NCBI GenBank assembly: GCA_018881555.1
Contig: JACAXG010000014.1
Location: 10,783,803-10,847,802 of the forward strand
Direction: 5' to 3'
Length of the DNA: 64,000 nucleotides
DNA from: Amblyornis subalaris
Taxonomy: Eukaryota; Chordata; Aves; Passeriformes; Ptilonorhynchidae
Below are positions 23,159-36,566 of this stretch, in pieces; positions within the stretch are counted from its first letter, which is position 1; every line of letters starts with the position of its first letter. The position numbers and the translations under genes are program-made. The notes beneath the pieces are model-generated. The model was not told where the DNA came from and searched no databases. It saw nothing but the letters and a program-made list of their open reading frames with translations.

Positions 23159-26100
23159 TCTTTGGAACAGAATAGAGCAAGGACTTGTTTGTCATGCAGT
23201 ATGGCATCCCAGCAATGCAGGGTAAAGACTTTGCTGCTTTGGTGAGCTGGTAAGGTCTCAGCTGTGCTCTGAGGAGCACTCTGCTGTGTCCCTTAGGAAG
23301 CACTGTCTAGGAAATGGGGATAGCGGTGCAGAAAACATTTTGTGACACCTTTGAAACTGATAATTTGTGGTTTTAAGTTGAGCTGCTTTTTGCAACTTTG
23401 TCCAAGTTGTCATGGAGCTNCTTAAGAAACCCCGAAACCCCACAGTACCACCTGCTACTGTGGCCCTCCCTTTGTTCTACCACAGATGTCCTGCACGGGG
23501 CAAAACCAGATGGATACTGCCTTCAGTAGCTTTTGGGTTTATTCCTTCTTTCGGGTTTTCTTCTTTCTGGCATTCAAACAGGATAGTCCTTTTGTCTCCT
23601 GTCCCTTACAGACTCTTGAACAGTTTAAAGGGGTCCACAGTCTGTATAAGAGCATGTGTGTACATAGAGTCCATCTATTCTACTGATGACTAGAAAGGCT
23701 ATTACATGTACATTTAATAATTGTATCACATGTCTAGTTTTCCCTGTGTGAAAAGCATGGAGGTATCTATCAACAGATATAAATGCCTGCTAAAACGCTG
23801 TGATGTGGTACAAGGGCTCTTAGCAGGAGATGTGTGGGAAGTAATCTTTGTTATGGCTGTACCAACCTTAACTAGCCCAACTGTGATGATCCCAAGCTGA
23901 AGAAACCTTTGTACCACACAGTATTTTCCAGTTAATTATATATATTTGTGCATCTGGGTGTGTGTGTGTGGACAAGTGAGATCATCCATTCCTGTGAGAG
24001 TTTTTTTTATCCTATCCAGAACATTTTTCCTCTCACTAGCTCCTTTCCAGAAGCTCAACAACAACAATAGGGCCAAGAGCTTGCCCTCTCATCTGGTGTC
24101 TGCAGTTCAGTGTCTGCTCTGGGGTNTGGGCTCTCCAAGTCAACTCCAAGGACTGGTCCAGCTTGAGTCTGCTGCATTTCCAAGCTCAGATAACATGGGA
24201 TGTTTTCAGGCCAGCCTGGCTGCAGGCCGGGTTCTTGCCAGAACTGGGAAATGGGAACCAGGAAAACAAATACTTTGNTTTTTTTTAGTTTGTATGTGTC
24301 TGACTATGAGAGAAAAATGACAGAGAAAAACTCTAGGTTTTGAGCCATCTGGCATCCCTTAGCGGTGTGCAACCAAGGGTCTAGCTCACCTTTAATTCAA
24401 ACAGGTTTGTTCTATAGTTGTATTTGAAAAACTCTATTTTAGTACTTGCTTAGAAGTCTAGGAGTTAGTTTAGGTTGATTTTTATAAGGTGGGTTGGTCT
24501 GTGTAGGGTTTTTTCTTTTTGAAAATGGCATTCTTATTTTCTCCTTCCCGTATTTTCTTGGATCAGAAGGTTCACTGAGATGCCAAACTATGGCTGGCTA
24601 CAGCTTCAGTACATCTTGTAACAATGCAGGCCATGACATGCCAGAGTGATGGAGCGTGGTATGTGCAGTCCAGGAAAGATGTGACAGATTAACAGTGCTG
24701 ATAATGTTCACCACTCCGGATCTTCCACTAAAATCCCCTTCTTCCAGGTAGTTTAACTCTTGAGACACTGATATAGTGAGCACCTAAAGAAAACAGATGC
24801 CTACAGACAACCACCATCAGAACAATATTTCTTCATTGTAGAGCTGGGCAACAGTAGAAATGTGAGTTACTCTTCACTAGCAAGGGAACCATCATTTCTG
24901 CTCAGTTTCTGTGTAATTTCAGGCAGTGTGCTGGCTGGGATCTGCATCCTCCTCCTGCTTTCATGAGGAGCATCAGGAATGCAGAGCAGCACCACCACAG
25001 CATATTGGTCTTCAACATAAGGTGTGACAGCGCCAAGATACATCCCTCTGCCCCTGGTCAGAAGGGGCATTCATAGTCTTCCCACTCTTCCCATTCAACA
25101 TGGCCCACTTTTCACACCTAGAAAACACAAAATGTTGTGCAATGCCTGCAAAACTTATGTAGAATAAGCCAGGCCTTGAGAAGGTACTTTAGTTCTGTCT
25201 TGGTTTTGGGGACACAAACAGGCTCTGTTTATGGTTTTGCTTTGGGTAAGGTGCCATGGACCAGTGAGATCCTACAGCCCTGACCTACAGGCCAGCCCAC
25301 AAGGGAAGGAGGCAAGCCTGGATTATGGGATCATTAGTTCTTAACCTGAAAGAAGAGGGTTGTGCAGGCTGAAGGGGTGTTCTTGCTGAGTGTAATACAC
25401 CCTTTCAATGGAAGCTGCACTCTTGTCTGATGAAGTCTTAACCTTGTGGGAGGAAATGAAATCTGGTTGCTGTCTTCACCAGGCAGATGGCTTCCTTTGG
25501 AGTCTCTTTCACTCCCCAAAGCTTTATAACATCTGTTTGGGTGGAAGGAGAGACTGTAGAGATGGGTTGAATATCAGGGTTACTCACCTGCCCTGGAAGA
25601 CTGGTCGTCTTCCTGCTCACCTGAGCAGTCGCAGAGTTCTCTTGGTGAAGCTCCATTCCTGTTTTTACAACAGGAGGTATAAGCAGTTTCCAAAATCTGG
25701 ATAGGAAATACACTTACAGCTCTCCCTTCTTTAAAATAACTAGTGGGAGGAAAGAAAGAAGAGTCCTGAAATGATCATTACTGAGTTGAAAATAAAAATA
25801 TCCAGGCTCCAGGATAACCCTGGACTTGGATTAGAAAGACAGCACTTCTCCAGCATTGGATAGGCTCAGGCCAGGCTCTGGGATGAATCTTTGATTTGGG
25901 ATAGAAGCCCTGTCATTCTGGTTTTAAATAATTTATCAGGAACACACTCCACAAAAACAAGTTTCACAAATCATAAGTGAAACTTGATGAATGTTGCTTG
26001 GCAGGATGCAAAGATGGAAAAGAAAGGACAGATCACCAGAAGCAGTCTGAATTCAGACAGTTGTGTTTTTCTGGAAAAGAAAGGGGAGAAGGAAACACTT

Positions 26101-27888
26101 GTTACTTGGTCATTTTTCCTTACCTCATCAATAGAGCCACTGCTATAGGGAAACTAGAGCCCTGTTTGTTACTTGCAAGCATTTATTAATACATATATTT
26201 GTTCTTATAATGAAACAATCTCCACATTAGGTTCCAGCCCTTTCTATTTACCTTCTTAATGATCTGATTGTGTCCATTTCTATGGCATTGGCTGCTATAG
26301 AGAGTCCATCCATCCTTGCATCTGTGCTGGAGAGCAAAGTTACTAAAAGATCAGTTATTGCACAGATTTACTGCCCCTTATCTGTTCTGCTGTACCCAGC
26401 CACAGTCACGCCCTCAGCCAGCAGCCCTCAAAAGGCAGCCTGTGCCACGTTCAGCAAGGACTTAGCTAATCCCCTGGTCCCAGGACAAGGATTGGTGAAA
26501 GGGAAGTTACCTTATTGTACGTGGTGTGCTCTGAAATTACACNCTCGCTCACCTTGCGGTAACTTGCTCGTGTAGTCATGGCCTTAAGGCTTTTCTTTAG
26601 TATCCATGGCCACAACATCTAAGCATTTTTATGGTACAGCATACACTAAACATTAATTTCAAATTATTGAGGGTATTTTCATGACTCAACAACTTTCTAA
26701 TGACTGTGTACCTTGTTAAAGTCTTGCAGCTCTTTAATAACAAAGTTTTTCCTGATCCCTTGGCATTCAAGCACTCTGTATAGCTGAAAAGAAATGCATA
26801 GCTGAAGTGATTTTTTAGGACACTCGATTTAAAGCGAGCCCAAAGCAGCAAAGGACTCTTTGAACATCTCCAGAGTGGACACTCCCAGAGCTGTCTGTAT
26901 ACAGTTTGAATTAATTATTCCCTTCATGGAAATCGTACAAAATGTCCCTCAGGCTCTTTTTGACTGCCTTCCTGCCCTTTTGTGATAATCCCTTGCTATC
27001 CACTGGGCTTTCTGTGGTCCTAAACTTAACATACAAAGCTATTTTTATCTAGAGGCTAGGGTGTGAATAAATGCAGGGAATGTCTCTCACATGACTTTGT
27101 GTTTGTGAGCCTTTCTCCAACTTGGTTAGAAATGCTCAAACTTTCGTGCAAGCTGCCTTTGAGCATCCTCCAGTGAAATAGCTGCAGTTAGAGGGATTTC
27201 TTCTCCCAGGGGTCATGCAAGTCAGCAAGCAGCCAGGAACAAAAGGGAAGCTTGGACGCAGACTGGAAGCTTAGGAGATGGATCCTCTGGTCTCTATTCT
27301 TCAGTGCACTGCATACAATGACCTTGGACAAGTCTCCTTGGGTGATGCAGGTGTGACACAGGCATTCATCCCACAGCTGTGCCAGAGCCACGCTCTCTGC
27401 CTTTGCTGGGCTCAGCTCAACTCCTTTAGCTGGGTCTTCAACACCACCTTTGGGAGATGGGTTCCCAGCCATCCATTAATTTTAAATGGGGACACATGTG
27501 CCTCTAGGGCTCTTGAAAAATCCAGCCTTTAATGTTTCGTGGAAAGGGTATAAAGGGCCAGAAGAAAAGAAGGATTTTGTTCACATCATTTGTTGTGATG
27601 AGTCCTTAGGATGGAGGCAGTTCAGCGAAACATTGCAAAGATCCTCTGCAACAAGCCCCACAGCCTCTCCTCTTTATGGCCATCAGCAGAGAGAGCACAC
27701 AGCACAACTGCTTTGCACCAAAATGCCAGCTCTGTCAGGCAGCAGCCAGCAGCAAGGTACCTGCTTTGGAAGAGCCTCACCNAGCTCCTCCTGGCAGCTG
27801 GGCTGCTTCTGGGAATTTCAAAGGTGTGCAACTCTGGGTGTTTCATCATTTAAACATCGGTTGAGAAATAACTTCTGCTAGACTTATA

Positions 27889-27951
27889 AAAACGCAACCA
27901 ACCAAGAAAACACAAACAAAACAACCAAAACAAAAACCAAACAGCAAAGCC
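27889..27951 (+). repeat. A/C-rich low-complexity block
   Basis: About 60 bases made almost only of A and C in irregular AAAC, AACC and CAAA words. No tandem unit is strict enough to call a microsatellite. Confidence 0.6.
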
Positions 27952-30900
27952 AATGAACCACTGTAACCAGCTTGGGGCCCAGCCACTGCAGAGCTGCTGT
28001 TTGGAGTGAGTCAGATATGTGTCCTTGGGCACTGCCAGCTGTGCTCCAGCTGTGCTGGAGACCACACTGACAGGTTTGCTGGCCTAGGTGAGCCTGGTTT
28101 CAATGCTGCCTTGTACCTGCCTGGTTCAAGGTTGGCACAGGGGTGCTACAGAGACCCACCAGGAGCTAGACTGTGATAAAGGGTGGCTTAGAGCCAACAT
28201 CAGCTTGCTCGTGAGAGGGACAAAACACCTAAAAGCACCAACAGCCCTACCACTGCATGGGACCCTACATGCAGTCAGTGGGCTCTGCTGTGACAAAGAA
28301 ATGGTTCTCAGATGTTCTGGGCCCACGANAGCAGGGGCCGGTCAGTTTGGGTCACAGGTAACATGACCACCATTCTGTCAGGCCATCATCCTTCTTATTT
28401 CAATGTAAACACTTCCCACCTGTCCCAAATATGCGTGCCATTCTCCAAGACTCTCCAGCATTGCTTGCATTTGCAGAACTTTATTCCCTGCTCCCGCTCC
28501 CTGTGCCGCATCTGTTCCCATCACAGCTGTGGCCACCCTGTTCTGGCTGCTGACACCCCGGCCCNCCCTTCCCCTCCAAACCACCTCCCCTTCCAAGATC
28601 AAAATACTCTGTTTTTATTTATTTACCCTGCAGCTGTCAGTGTTGTGTCTGGGTCACTGCACTGCAACGTGGACAGACACAGGACACACGATATGTGGAA
28701 AATCCTTAAAACNGCCAGTCCTGGTAGTAACCAACATACATACCCATCAACAAATATATCCCTTGGCCCTTTGCACATTTGAAAACAATTTTCAGGTCCA
28801 GGTGATGGAACAAATGACGTTGCTGGAGGCTGGTACGAGATCCTGGCCCAAACCAGAGCCGCGTTTGCCCGTGGCTGGGGAGAAGAGGCAGGGCTGGAGA
28901 GAGCAGCTATCCCAAGGCTGCCTGCCCCGNTGGGTTTTGGCAGTGCACAGAAGTACACAAGGCAGAGATGTGCCTCTGACATATCAGAGCTTTGTTGTCT
29001 CTCTCCTCCACATACTGCATTTTGAGATGAAGAAAAAACGCTGTCTCAAATGTCTCAAGGTGGAAGATGCTGTTAAGGAACAGAAGGCATCTGGGATGGT
29101 GCATGGTGGCAAAGAAAGGCAGAGCCTGGAATGAGTTTGATTTTCTTCCATTTGCTGATTTCAAGATCAGTANCCAGACACTGGCTTTGGTGGAGGTGAA
29201 GCCTCAGCCCTATCTAGCCACAGCAGTTTATAAAGACAGCCTGGTACATGGGCTCACCAGTGGACCTCTCATTCTTGCATCAGTGCTTAGGAAGCTGAGT
29301 TAACATTCCAGCAAACTCCAGATACTGGGGTACCCAACACCCTGTGGCACTGCATGCAGAATATTTAGTTGGTTGCTTGGGGAGGCTGTTCTGTCTTCAT
29401 GGCCACTGGGAACCTGGGATGGATCAACTGGCTCAGGGCTACTGCATGCCAGCAGCAATCTATTTTTTCAGTAGGTCAGACCCCATTTTATTGGCAATCA
29501 CTGTGTATCCTCTATCCCACCAAAATGCAAATGCCTTCTAAAAAATAGCTGTAGTCTGCCCACTGCTTAAAGACTCTCACCCGTGTTCCAGCCACACCAC
29601 TAAGCAGGGCTGTGGTTTCCTGAGCACGAGGAGCTGGGTGCAGCTGAAGGCAGCATTCCCTGCAAGCCCAGGTGTTCCCTCCTGCTGGCAGCTGTGAGCC
29701 AGGCTGAGGTAGGACACACAGCAGTTGGGGGTGTGGCTGGAACCCGGGTGTTCTTCAGCTGCCAGCCAGTGTCCCAGGCAGTGCTCAGGGCCACAGGCAC
29801 TGCTCTTTCCTCTGTACTTCCTCAGGGTGTGGGAAGAAAGGGCCATCACTCTCCCCTTTTAGCTCCAGGATGATGTTAAGAAAGGCTGGCATGGTAAAGG
29901 AGATGTTTTTTCCCCTCTTTCTCCTTCCCTAAGAATAACCACTTTGTAGGCCTGTTAAAAATCAGAACAACAAGTAAACTAATACCCAGCTGAGGCAGGA
30001 GCTGGTAGCAGCACTGTGGCCAGGTCACAGGTGCCCTTGGTCAACTTCCTATCTGCTAAGCATCACCTGCCTTTTCACTGCTACCTTCCCAAGTGCTGCA
30101 AGGCAGCGAGCAGGTACCTCAACAAGAATCTTGCTGGAACCTCTCTCAGATTGCCAGGATATGGTTTTGGATCCAGGCTTTTGGGAAAGGGGATGGAGAT
30201 GAGCAGGTAGGCTATGGCAAATGGCTGCAGGTAGGTGTCACGGGAGCTGCAGCATGCCTGGAGTCTGGCATTTGATATGGGAGCAGGACTGGGAGCCTGA
30301 ATTAAAGAGTGTGTTCAATGGGGACATGCCAGCTCCAGGCACCAAACTTGTATTGTGATAGTCATACTGCTCTCTCTTCAACCAGGGGAGGGATGTGCAG
30401 ACCCTGAGGGCTGCAGAAGGTACTGGGAGAACAGAACCTGTCACACCCTTACTGCCATGCACTCCTCAATCTCTGCAGCTAATGCAGCTCATTGAGAATC
30501 ACAGCCCAAGTTCATGTCCTCCCTCCTCCTCTGCCTTTGCCCTCCCAACCTTCAGGATGTGCCTCCTTCTTGCATTGCTGTCTGTTCTTGCCAGCTGCAG
30601 CCCCACATTGTGGTGCAGTGAGGAGCAAAGAGACCTGCAGATGATGAGAGGTGGGAGAGAGAAGATGACTCTTTTTCTGGCAATTTGACTCCTTTTCCAC
30701 CTTGTGCTGGTTCCTTTCTCAAAGGCATCTTTTGAAAAGACATAACCCCTTCCAAAATTCACGGAAGGCTGAGATCTACATTGATATTTATCTGTATTGT
30801 TCTATAGTGTATGAAAGTGATGAAAACAGCTACTGACAGCCTAGCAGGTTAGGCAGAAATAGATGGCCTGGAACTACAGGTTCACATCCCAGCAGTAAGA

Positions 30901-33900
30901 CTTCCAGTCCTTTAGACGCAGCTAAACTTGTAGCCAGGAGCTTGCTGGGTGTTCAGAGATTGACATTAATGACATGCTATGCAAAAGTATCTCTTCCGGG
31001 ACAGAATCTCATTCCCCCCAGTGCAGCACACTCAGATCTTGCTGCCTTCCACCCCAGAAGTGGCTGCATGTCTGATTCTGGCCATGTACACAGCAGTTCG
31101 TGAAACATGTCAAGACTCTCCAGCATGCAAGGCATTACAGAAATGTAAGACAGGATCTGAGCTATGACAAGCAGAGTGCGTGGCATCATATTCCATCGTG
31201 CAGCAGGGCAAAGAGGGATGCAAAATATGTTCTTGAGCTGAATAAGCTATTTCGACAAAATAAGGACTGAGATGTAGTTTTGTCTCCAAATTTAAACCAA
31301 AATTGGATCATAATGTTTCTCACATTGGTCTGTCACAATTAACTCATGAAATTACCCCACCTCCACTGCCACCAGCTATTTTCTAGTGTAGGAGTTTAAT
31401 TTATCATTCCAATCACTGTAAAACACCCAAAAATTAGGGCAAAGCAAACAGGAAATCTTGTAGCTGGACTGTAGCAGGGTGAGTAATTTCAATACTCAGT
31501 GCACTGTACAACCTCCGACCCCAGCAATTACTTTTCATTTCTCTTTTGACCTCATGGGACTTTTTATTATTGGGACTTGCTCTGTGAGAAGGCTGTTCAG
31601 ATATGAACATTTTTTTAGGTCTTCTTGCTGCTTCATGATTTGTGGTTAGCTTGGTGCTGGAGAAACCCAGCAAAAATCTCTCTGGTTAGCCCAGTGTAAT
31701 CTAATCTAGTCCAGCTGCAGCCCCTGAGCAACAAATTGCAACATCTAAAGATTTTTCAGGCCAAGTAGCACCTCATCACATCCAGTCACCACTTCTACCT
31801 GGAGCAAAGGGAAGGGGGGAGCCCCAGCAAGAGGTGGGTGATGTATTTGGGTTTAGTGTGCATCCATGCACAGGAAAGAGACCCTGAGTGCAAAGCTGGG
31901 ACAGCCACTACCTCTGCTCTTAAGCAGGAGTTGCAGTAGTGTCAGCCAGAGAGCCCAAACTCTCTGTCCCTTACTGGTTACAGTGGTGAGTCTGTGCAGC
32001 CTCATGCCTGCAGATGCTGTTCAGCAGGATGTACCTGCAATCTCTGTTTCTCTCTGCTGTGGGAAGGGCTGGTGGCTGCAGTGCTGGCCATGTGGAAGGG
32101 CCTGTGGAGGGTGATGTGCTCTGTAGCATGTGTGTGGTTCCTAAAAACCAGGCAGCCAGCAGCACCAGTGTGCAGAGCGTTTCAGCCTGCACAGACTGGA
32201 GCTCCCATCAGACTCTCCAGCAGAGGTGGCACTAGGTGTGCAGAGAGGACAGCTGGCTTCGTGTGTAGCAGTGACCCAAGAGTTCACTCCTCTTCTCAGG
32301 AAGGATTTGCTGAGCTCTCTGTTATGTGGCTGTGTGGCTCTAGACAGCTCAAAGCTGCTTTGGCCAGCCATGCATCAGCTGTGCTCAATGCCTAGAGTTG
32401 CTTGGGGATGTTTGATTGTCAAAACATTTTGGTGTTAAGGGCCTCTCCACACCCTCTGATGTGATGTGATCCCTGGCTAATAGACTGAGCAGGACTGTTT
32501 GGGAGCCCATGCCAATGCTATTCAGACCTGCACAGAGAAAGAGTAAGATACCATGGTGTCAAAATGATTCCTGATGTGACACGACCTGCTGGGGTGGGTG
32601 AGGTGCTGGGTGCACAAGGTATGAAGTAAAGGACAAGTATCTGAGCTCATTCATCTGCTGTGGCAGACCTTCCTGTCTCACTGGGGCCTGGAATTCTTGA
32701 AGATGACCAGAGAGATTGTTTCTTGTTTTGGGGAATTTATTTCCCTCTGCTTTAGTTCTTTTAGATCTTTGGTCTGGGCTTGCCCGGGAGCTTGGCCACA
32801 GGTTTGAGTCCCTGGTGCTCGACCACGGCTCAGTGAGCAGAGTTCAGCTGTTGCCGTGTTGGGGTTGGGAGCTGTTCAGCTCCTCATGTGCACCCCAGAG
32901 GAGGAGCTGGCGGTGGAGCAAAATCTGCTTCCGCACTCAATTCCTGGGATAGGAATGGCTGCCCCGGGCTCAGGGTGCAGCCCACCCGAGTAACAAGTGG
33001 CAAAAGCTGGCATGTCCCGGGTGCTGTGCTCTGTCCTCTCCAGTATCTGGTGCTGTGAAGGGGCACAGGCAGCAGCTGCTGACATTCCAGAGTGCCCAGC
33101 TCCATAACTAACCTGGCAATCTCCCTGCTGGTCCTCACTCCGTGCTCACTGGGTTATCACAGCCATCAGCAGCCCCAGCAACTGGCAGCAGCAGCAGGGT
33201 GACTCACCTGGCCTGGCCCTCCTTGCACTAAATCTTGCTATCAAGATGATAATCTGCCGGTAATTTTTGCTCCAGCTGAGAGCTGTAGACCTGCTCTCAC
33301 GCATCCTGCTCGCCCTGTAGGCAGAAAGCTTCCCCCCAGATTACCCCACCCTCGCTTGGTGTACCCACAGCCTCTGGCCACTCTCCAGCACATTGTCTGG
33401 TTTGGAAACCAAAAACCTCTGCCCTAGTACCTAATATCATGAATTAGGCTCTGGAGGCCAGTGAAGTGCTGTGGAGAGATCCAGGCAAGTGCATTTGTGT
33501 GCAGGTTGCGGTGCTGAGACCATTCATCATTCAGGCAGGGAGGCGATGCTCATGTGCCCTGATGACCACAGGCATTACAGTTACTGCTGAGCAGCTTTTC
33601 CCTAAAAGTTCCCTCCTGACCCCGTTTTGCACAGGGAAGGACATGTCACATCATGGCACAGCAGTGGGAGAAGCCATTAGACCTTTAGCAGCTCCAGGGC
33701 ACAGACTACAAGCTGTGAAATGAAGATGTGTGTTACTGCACTAGTGACAAGCACAGGTCATGGCTGTGTATCCTGCTCTCTTCTCTATTCCTCCTGTCAC
33801 CCATTTACCTCCCTTTTCTTTCTCCCCTCTGTCTCTCCTTCATGATGTTCTGTGTGATGTAGGGGATGCTATACTGCAGGGCTGGGCTGAGAACTGCCAG

Positions 33901-34500
33901 CTCATTTCGTGCAGGACTGAACACTGTCAGTGCTGCCTGCCTGGGCACAGTAGAGATGCTGAAAGATGCTTTTGTAACTGAGTCCCCCGGTCAGACTTTG
34001 GAGTTTGGGGTCTTTGTGAAAAAAGAGTCAGGCATACATATATAGATCCTACTGCACTATCGTTAGCATTTAAGAAAAAAGAATAAGAAATTAAGTGGGT
34101 TTCTTGCTTCTCCTGATTCCGGGGAGGAGCTCCATGTTGAGCACCTGACTGATTTACCAGTTTGGAGGGGGGACCCTTTTTGTCCTTGGGAAGGGAGTCC
34201 GAGTCATCTCCTCTGCTGGAAAGTGAACAGTGCTGAAGCTGTGCCACCAGCCCTGAGCCCTGCAGTGACACTTCCAGGGATGGTGTGAGCCCCATGGGAA
34301 AGCTTTCTGCTGGAGGTAGGCAGAGACTTCTCTGTGCCCAGAGGAGAAGCATCCCTTATCCATAGGGATATCAAAGCCACTAGCAAAGCTGAAAGCTCTG
34401 ACTGATGTTATAAGAGCATCATGGGGCTGGTTTAGAAGCTTCTGGGGTTTATCTTAGCCGGGATTGTGAGACTCCTTAATGATGTGTTTCTGTTTCACAG

Positions 34501-34563
34501 CTACGAGTAATAGAGGAAAGCAAATATCCCTTTCACATGTGAATCCACAGACCAGGACTAAAG
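34501..34563 (+). other. Candidate small exon (63 nt)
   Basis: It is bounded by a strong acceptor (ttctgtttcacag) and a strong donor (actaaag|gtaagc). Two frames contain stops. The third, entered in phase 1, is open for 20 codons (begins TSNRGKQIS). The next acceptor lies only 84 bases downstream, which would make a very short intron. If spliced to it, the open frame meets a stop two codons later, so this would be the end of a coding region or untranslated RNA. No family is recognised. Confidence 0.25.
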
Positions 34564-34647
34564 GTAAGCATGATGTGAATGTCCCCTTGCACAACCCCTT
34601 CCTGTGGACCCCTTTGATTCAATTTACATTATTATTATTTATTTCAG

Positions 34648-35360
34648 GGTGACCAGTGTCCCGCCTTGCCATGGAGGTCAATGGAAGTTTTCTCATCAGC
34701 TTCATGGACAGGATTTCCACCCATGTCTGTGATTAGTGATGGAATGAAATACACGGCTTGGACTCATTTATTTAGCATATCCAATCAAACACAAACATCC
34801 TTTGTGCTGGGAAATGAATGAGGGTTGGAGGCAGCTAGCTTACTGCAGAGGTCTGTGATAGATTGATGAGCTGAGAACAAGCTGCCACCTTCCACCCCCA
34901 TCATCGGTGACTTTCCAGCCTGAGGAAAGGGACGCTGAGCTAGAGGTGAAGGATATACTCTCTGATAAGTGTTGCAGTGGGAGGTGAGAAATAAGAGCTC
35001 TCCAGTGGAGGAGGAAAAAAAAGGCAAGCACTGTCCTCTGTTAAGCAGGGTAAAGTTTAGGCAGAGCAGCTGCCTGACAGGCTTCTGGCATGAGGGTCAG
35101 GGCAGGAGCAGCCCTGTGCCTGCAGCACCTGTTATTGAATGCTACCCGCAGGTACCAGGGCAGCACAGACCATGATTTCTGGCTGATACAGACTTTTTCC
35201 AGTCACATGTGAAGGTAAGGCGCCTGTGGGATGAAAGGAGACCATGAGACGGCTGAGGAGATCTGCCCTCGGTGAGGTGCAGTAACACCAATGCAGAAGG
35301 GCTCATATCCCAGAGGCTTTTTGGGCTTAAAGCTGAAAATAAAGTCTGAGTTTCAGTGTC
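34648..35360 (+). other. Candidate terminal exon with micro-ORF
   Basis: It opens after an AT/pyrimidine-rich acceptor ending ttatttcag. A 21-codon frame runs from 34671 to 34736, with an optimal start context (gccATGg) and translation starting MEVNGSFLISFMDR. An AATAAA polyadenylation word lies at 35338-35343, so a last exon of about 0.7 kb is possible. A further donor-like gaag|gtaagg word at 35211-35220 would compete. There is no transcript evidence, and the micro-ORF is too short to be significant alone. Confidence 0.18.
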
Positions 35361-36504
35361 ACCATTCAGTGATTTTTAATTGGGACATTCATGTTACTTG
35401 CCCTTTCCTTCCTTTCCCCCATAGCATGCCATCCCCAGAAGCATGACAGAGGGTTCAGGCTGTGCCAGTAACATGCTTCTCCTGGTGCAGAGTGGCTGCA
35501 CCATCAGCTGAACTGAGCTGTCGTGGTCAGGGTGGGAGGGTGGTGAGCCTGTGGTTCAGCTGGGGAATGGTTGTGCATTAAGCCAGGGCCAGTCAGTCAC
35601 TTGCACTTCTCTGCCCCCATCTTGGTGTTCACTAACATCAAAGTGAAATTCTAGTTCCCAGATTAGCAAAGAATAGTTTGAAAGGGTGAAGTGTGTTGCC
35701 TGAAAGTGAAGAAGCCAGAAAGCAAAGCAAACCTTTAACTGATCATTTTGAGTATACGTTATCTGTGATTGCTTGTTGTTTTTTTTATAACTGGGGCAAA
35801 CCACACTTCAGAGAGACTTTGTGATATGAGGCTTTTATAAATGATGAGCTGACACTCTAGGTTTTGCAACCACAGAAGATGAAAGAGACATTTCAGGGCT
35901 GAGACCCGGGGTTGAGCAGGGTGCTGTGAGTGAAGAATTTTTGAATTTGGTGCCACTCGTGCTGTGTGCTTAAACACAACTACATTGTGCTGATGAGCAG
36001 CTGGTAGGAGAAGTTGCTACCAAGTGCAGGGCCAGGGGAGCCTGCTAGGTCTGTGCCCTGACAGCACTGCATTTTGGGCTGTCTTCTAAAACCTCCTCTA
36101 TCAGCATGTGCTGGAGGTCCACAACTGCATAGTGCAGGGGAAAGCCCAGTGCTGATCCCGCTGAATGGCTCAGGTCAGCATCTCCTGCCTGCAGGCTCAG
36201 ATGGAAAAAGGTGCTGTGAAATTTTCTCCTCCTTCCAAAGGCAGCAGGCAAATTAAGCTGATTTCATAACTTAGAGCAGCTTCTGGGGTGTTCTAATTAT
36301 GCATCTTCATCAGTGCTACATCTGAAACTCCAAACCCACATGGTTTGATTGGTAAGAATAGCTCCTGCCTCTTACTGCCTGCCAAATGTTGTGTCCTTTC
36401 ACATCAGCCCCAGAGTGTTACTGCTGAGGTTTAAGGTCTCTTCATATCCAAAGAGGGAGAAAGAGGCTCCCAAGGGACAGAACTTTGAGCCATCCTGTGC
36501 AGGG
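35361..36504. other. Unique non-coding DNA
   Basis: No gene, transposon or tandem repeat is seen. A TAATTATGCATC octamer-like word at about 36294-36305 is the only regulatory-looking motif. Confidence 0.6.
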
Positions 36505-36566
36505 CCAGGAACTGGACTTTCATGATCCTCCTGAGTCCCTTCCAACTCAGGATATTCAGTGATTCC
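36505..36566 (+). mobile_element. CR1 3' tail fragment
   Basis: The segment carries the conserved CR1 3' end: an aactggact segment, then catgatcctc, then gtcccttccaactcaggat, and a terminal tcagtgattc derived from the attctatgattc tail. Only the last 60 or so bases of the element are recognisable; anything further 5' is lost or too diverged. The orientation is + strand. Reading the opposite strand through this tail accounts for part of the longest open frame in the window (36399-37025, - strand), which is therefore not a gene. Confidence 0.8.

Larger units (their letters stand above)
21602..34500. other. Long unique non-coding stretch
   Basis: Nearly 13 kb without a supportable gene. Contents: (TTG)8 at 21792-21815, AAAAC repeats at 23095-23122, a poly-A run at 23145-23158 and an A/C-rich block at 27889-27951. 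The longest open frame (28529-29134, + strand) has no family similarity or splice context and crosses two N positions. GC content rises locally around 28-30.7 kb and 31.8-33.3 kb without a clear CpG island. A segment at 33230-33275 with GATA-type and TAAT words could be regulatory. No ERV or DNA transposon is recognised. Confidence 0.6.

Noticed and set aside
27290..27350. MIR-like SINE fragment (accttggacaagtctcc word)
   Set aside because: Only about 15 bases match the MIR core and the flanks do not extend the similarity.
28529..29134. 201-codon open frame on the + strand
   Set aside because: It contains several N positions and overlaps a 119-codon frame on the opposite strand. The composition is stop-poor GC-rich DNA and no protein family is recognised.
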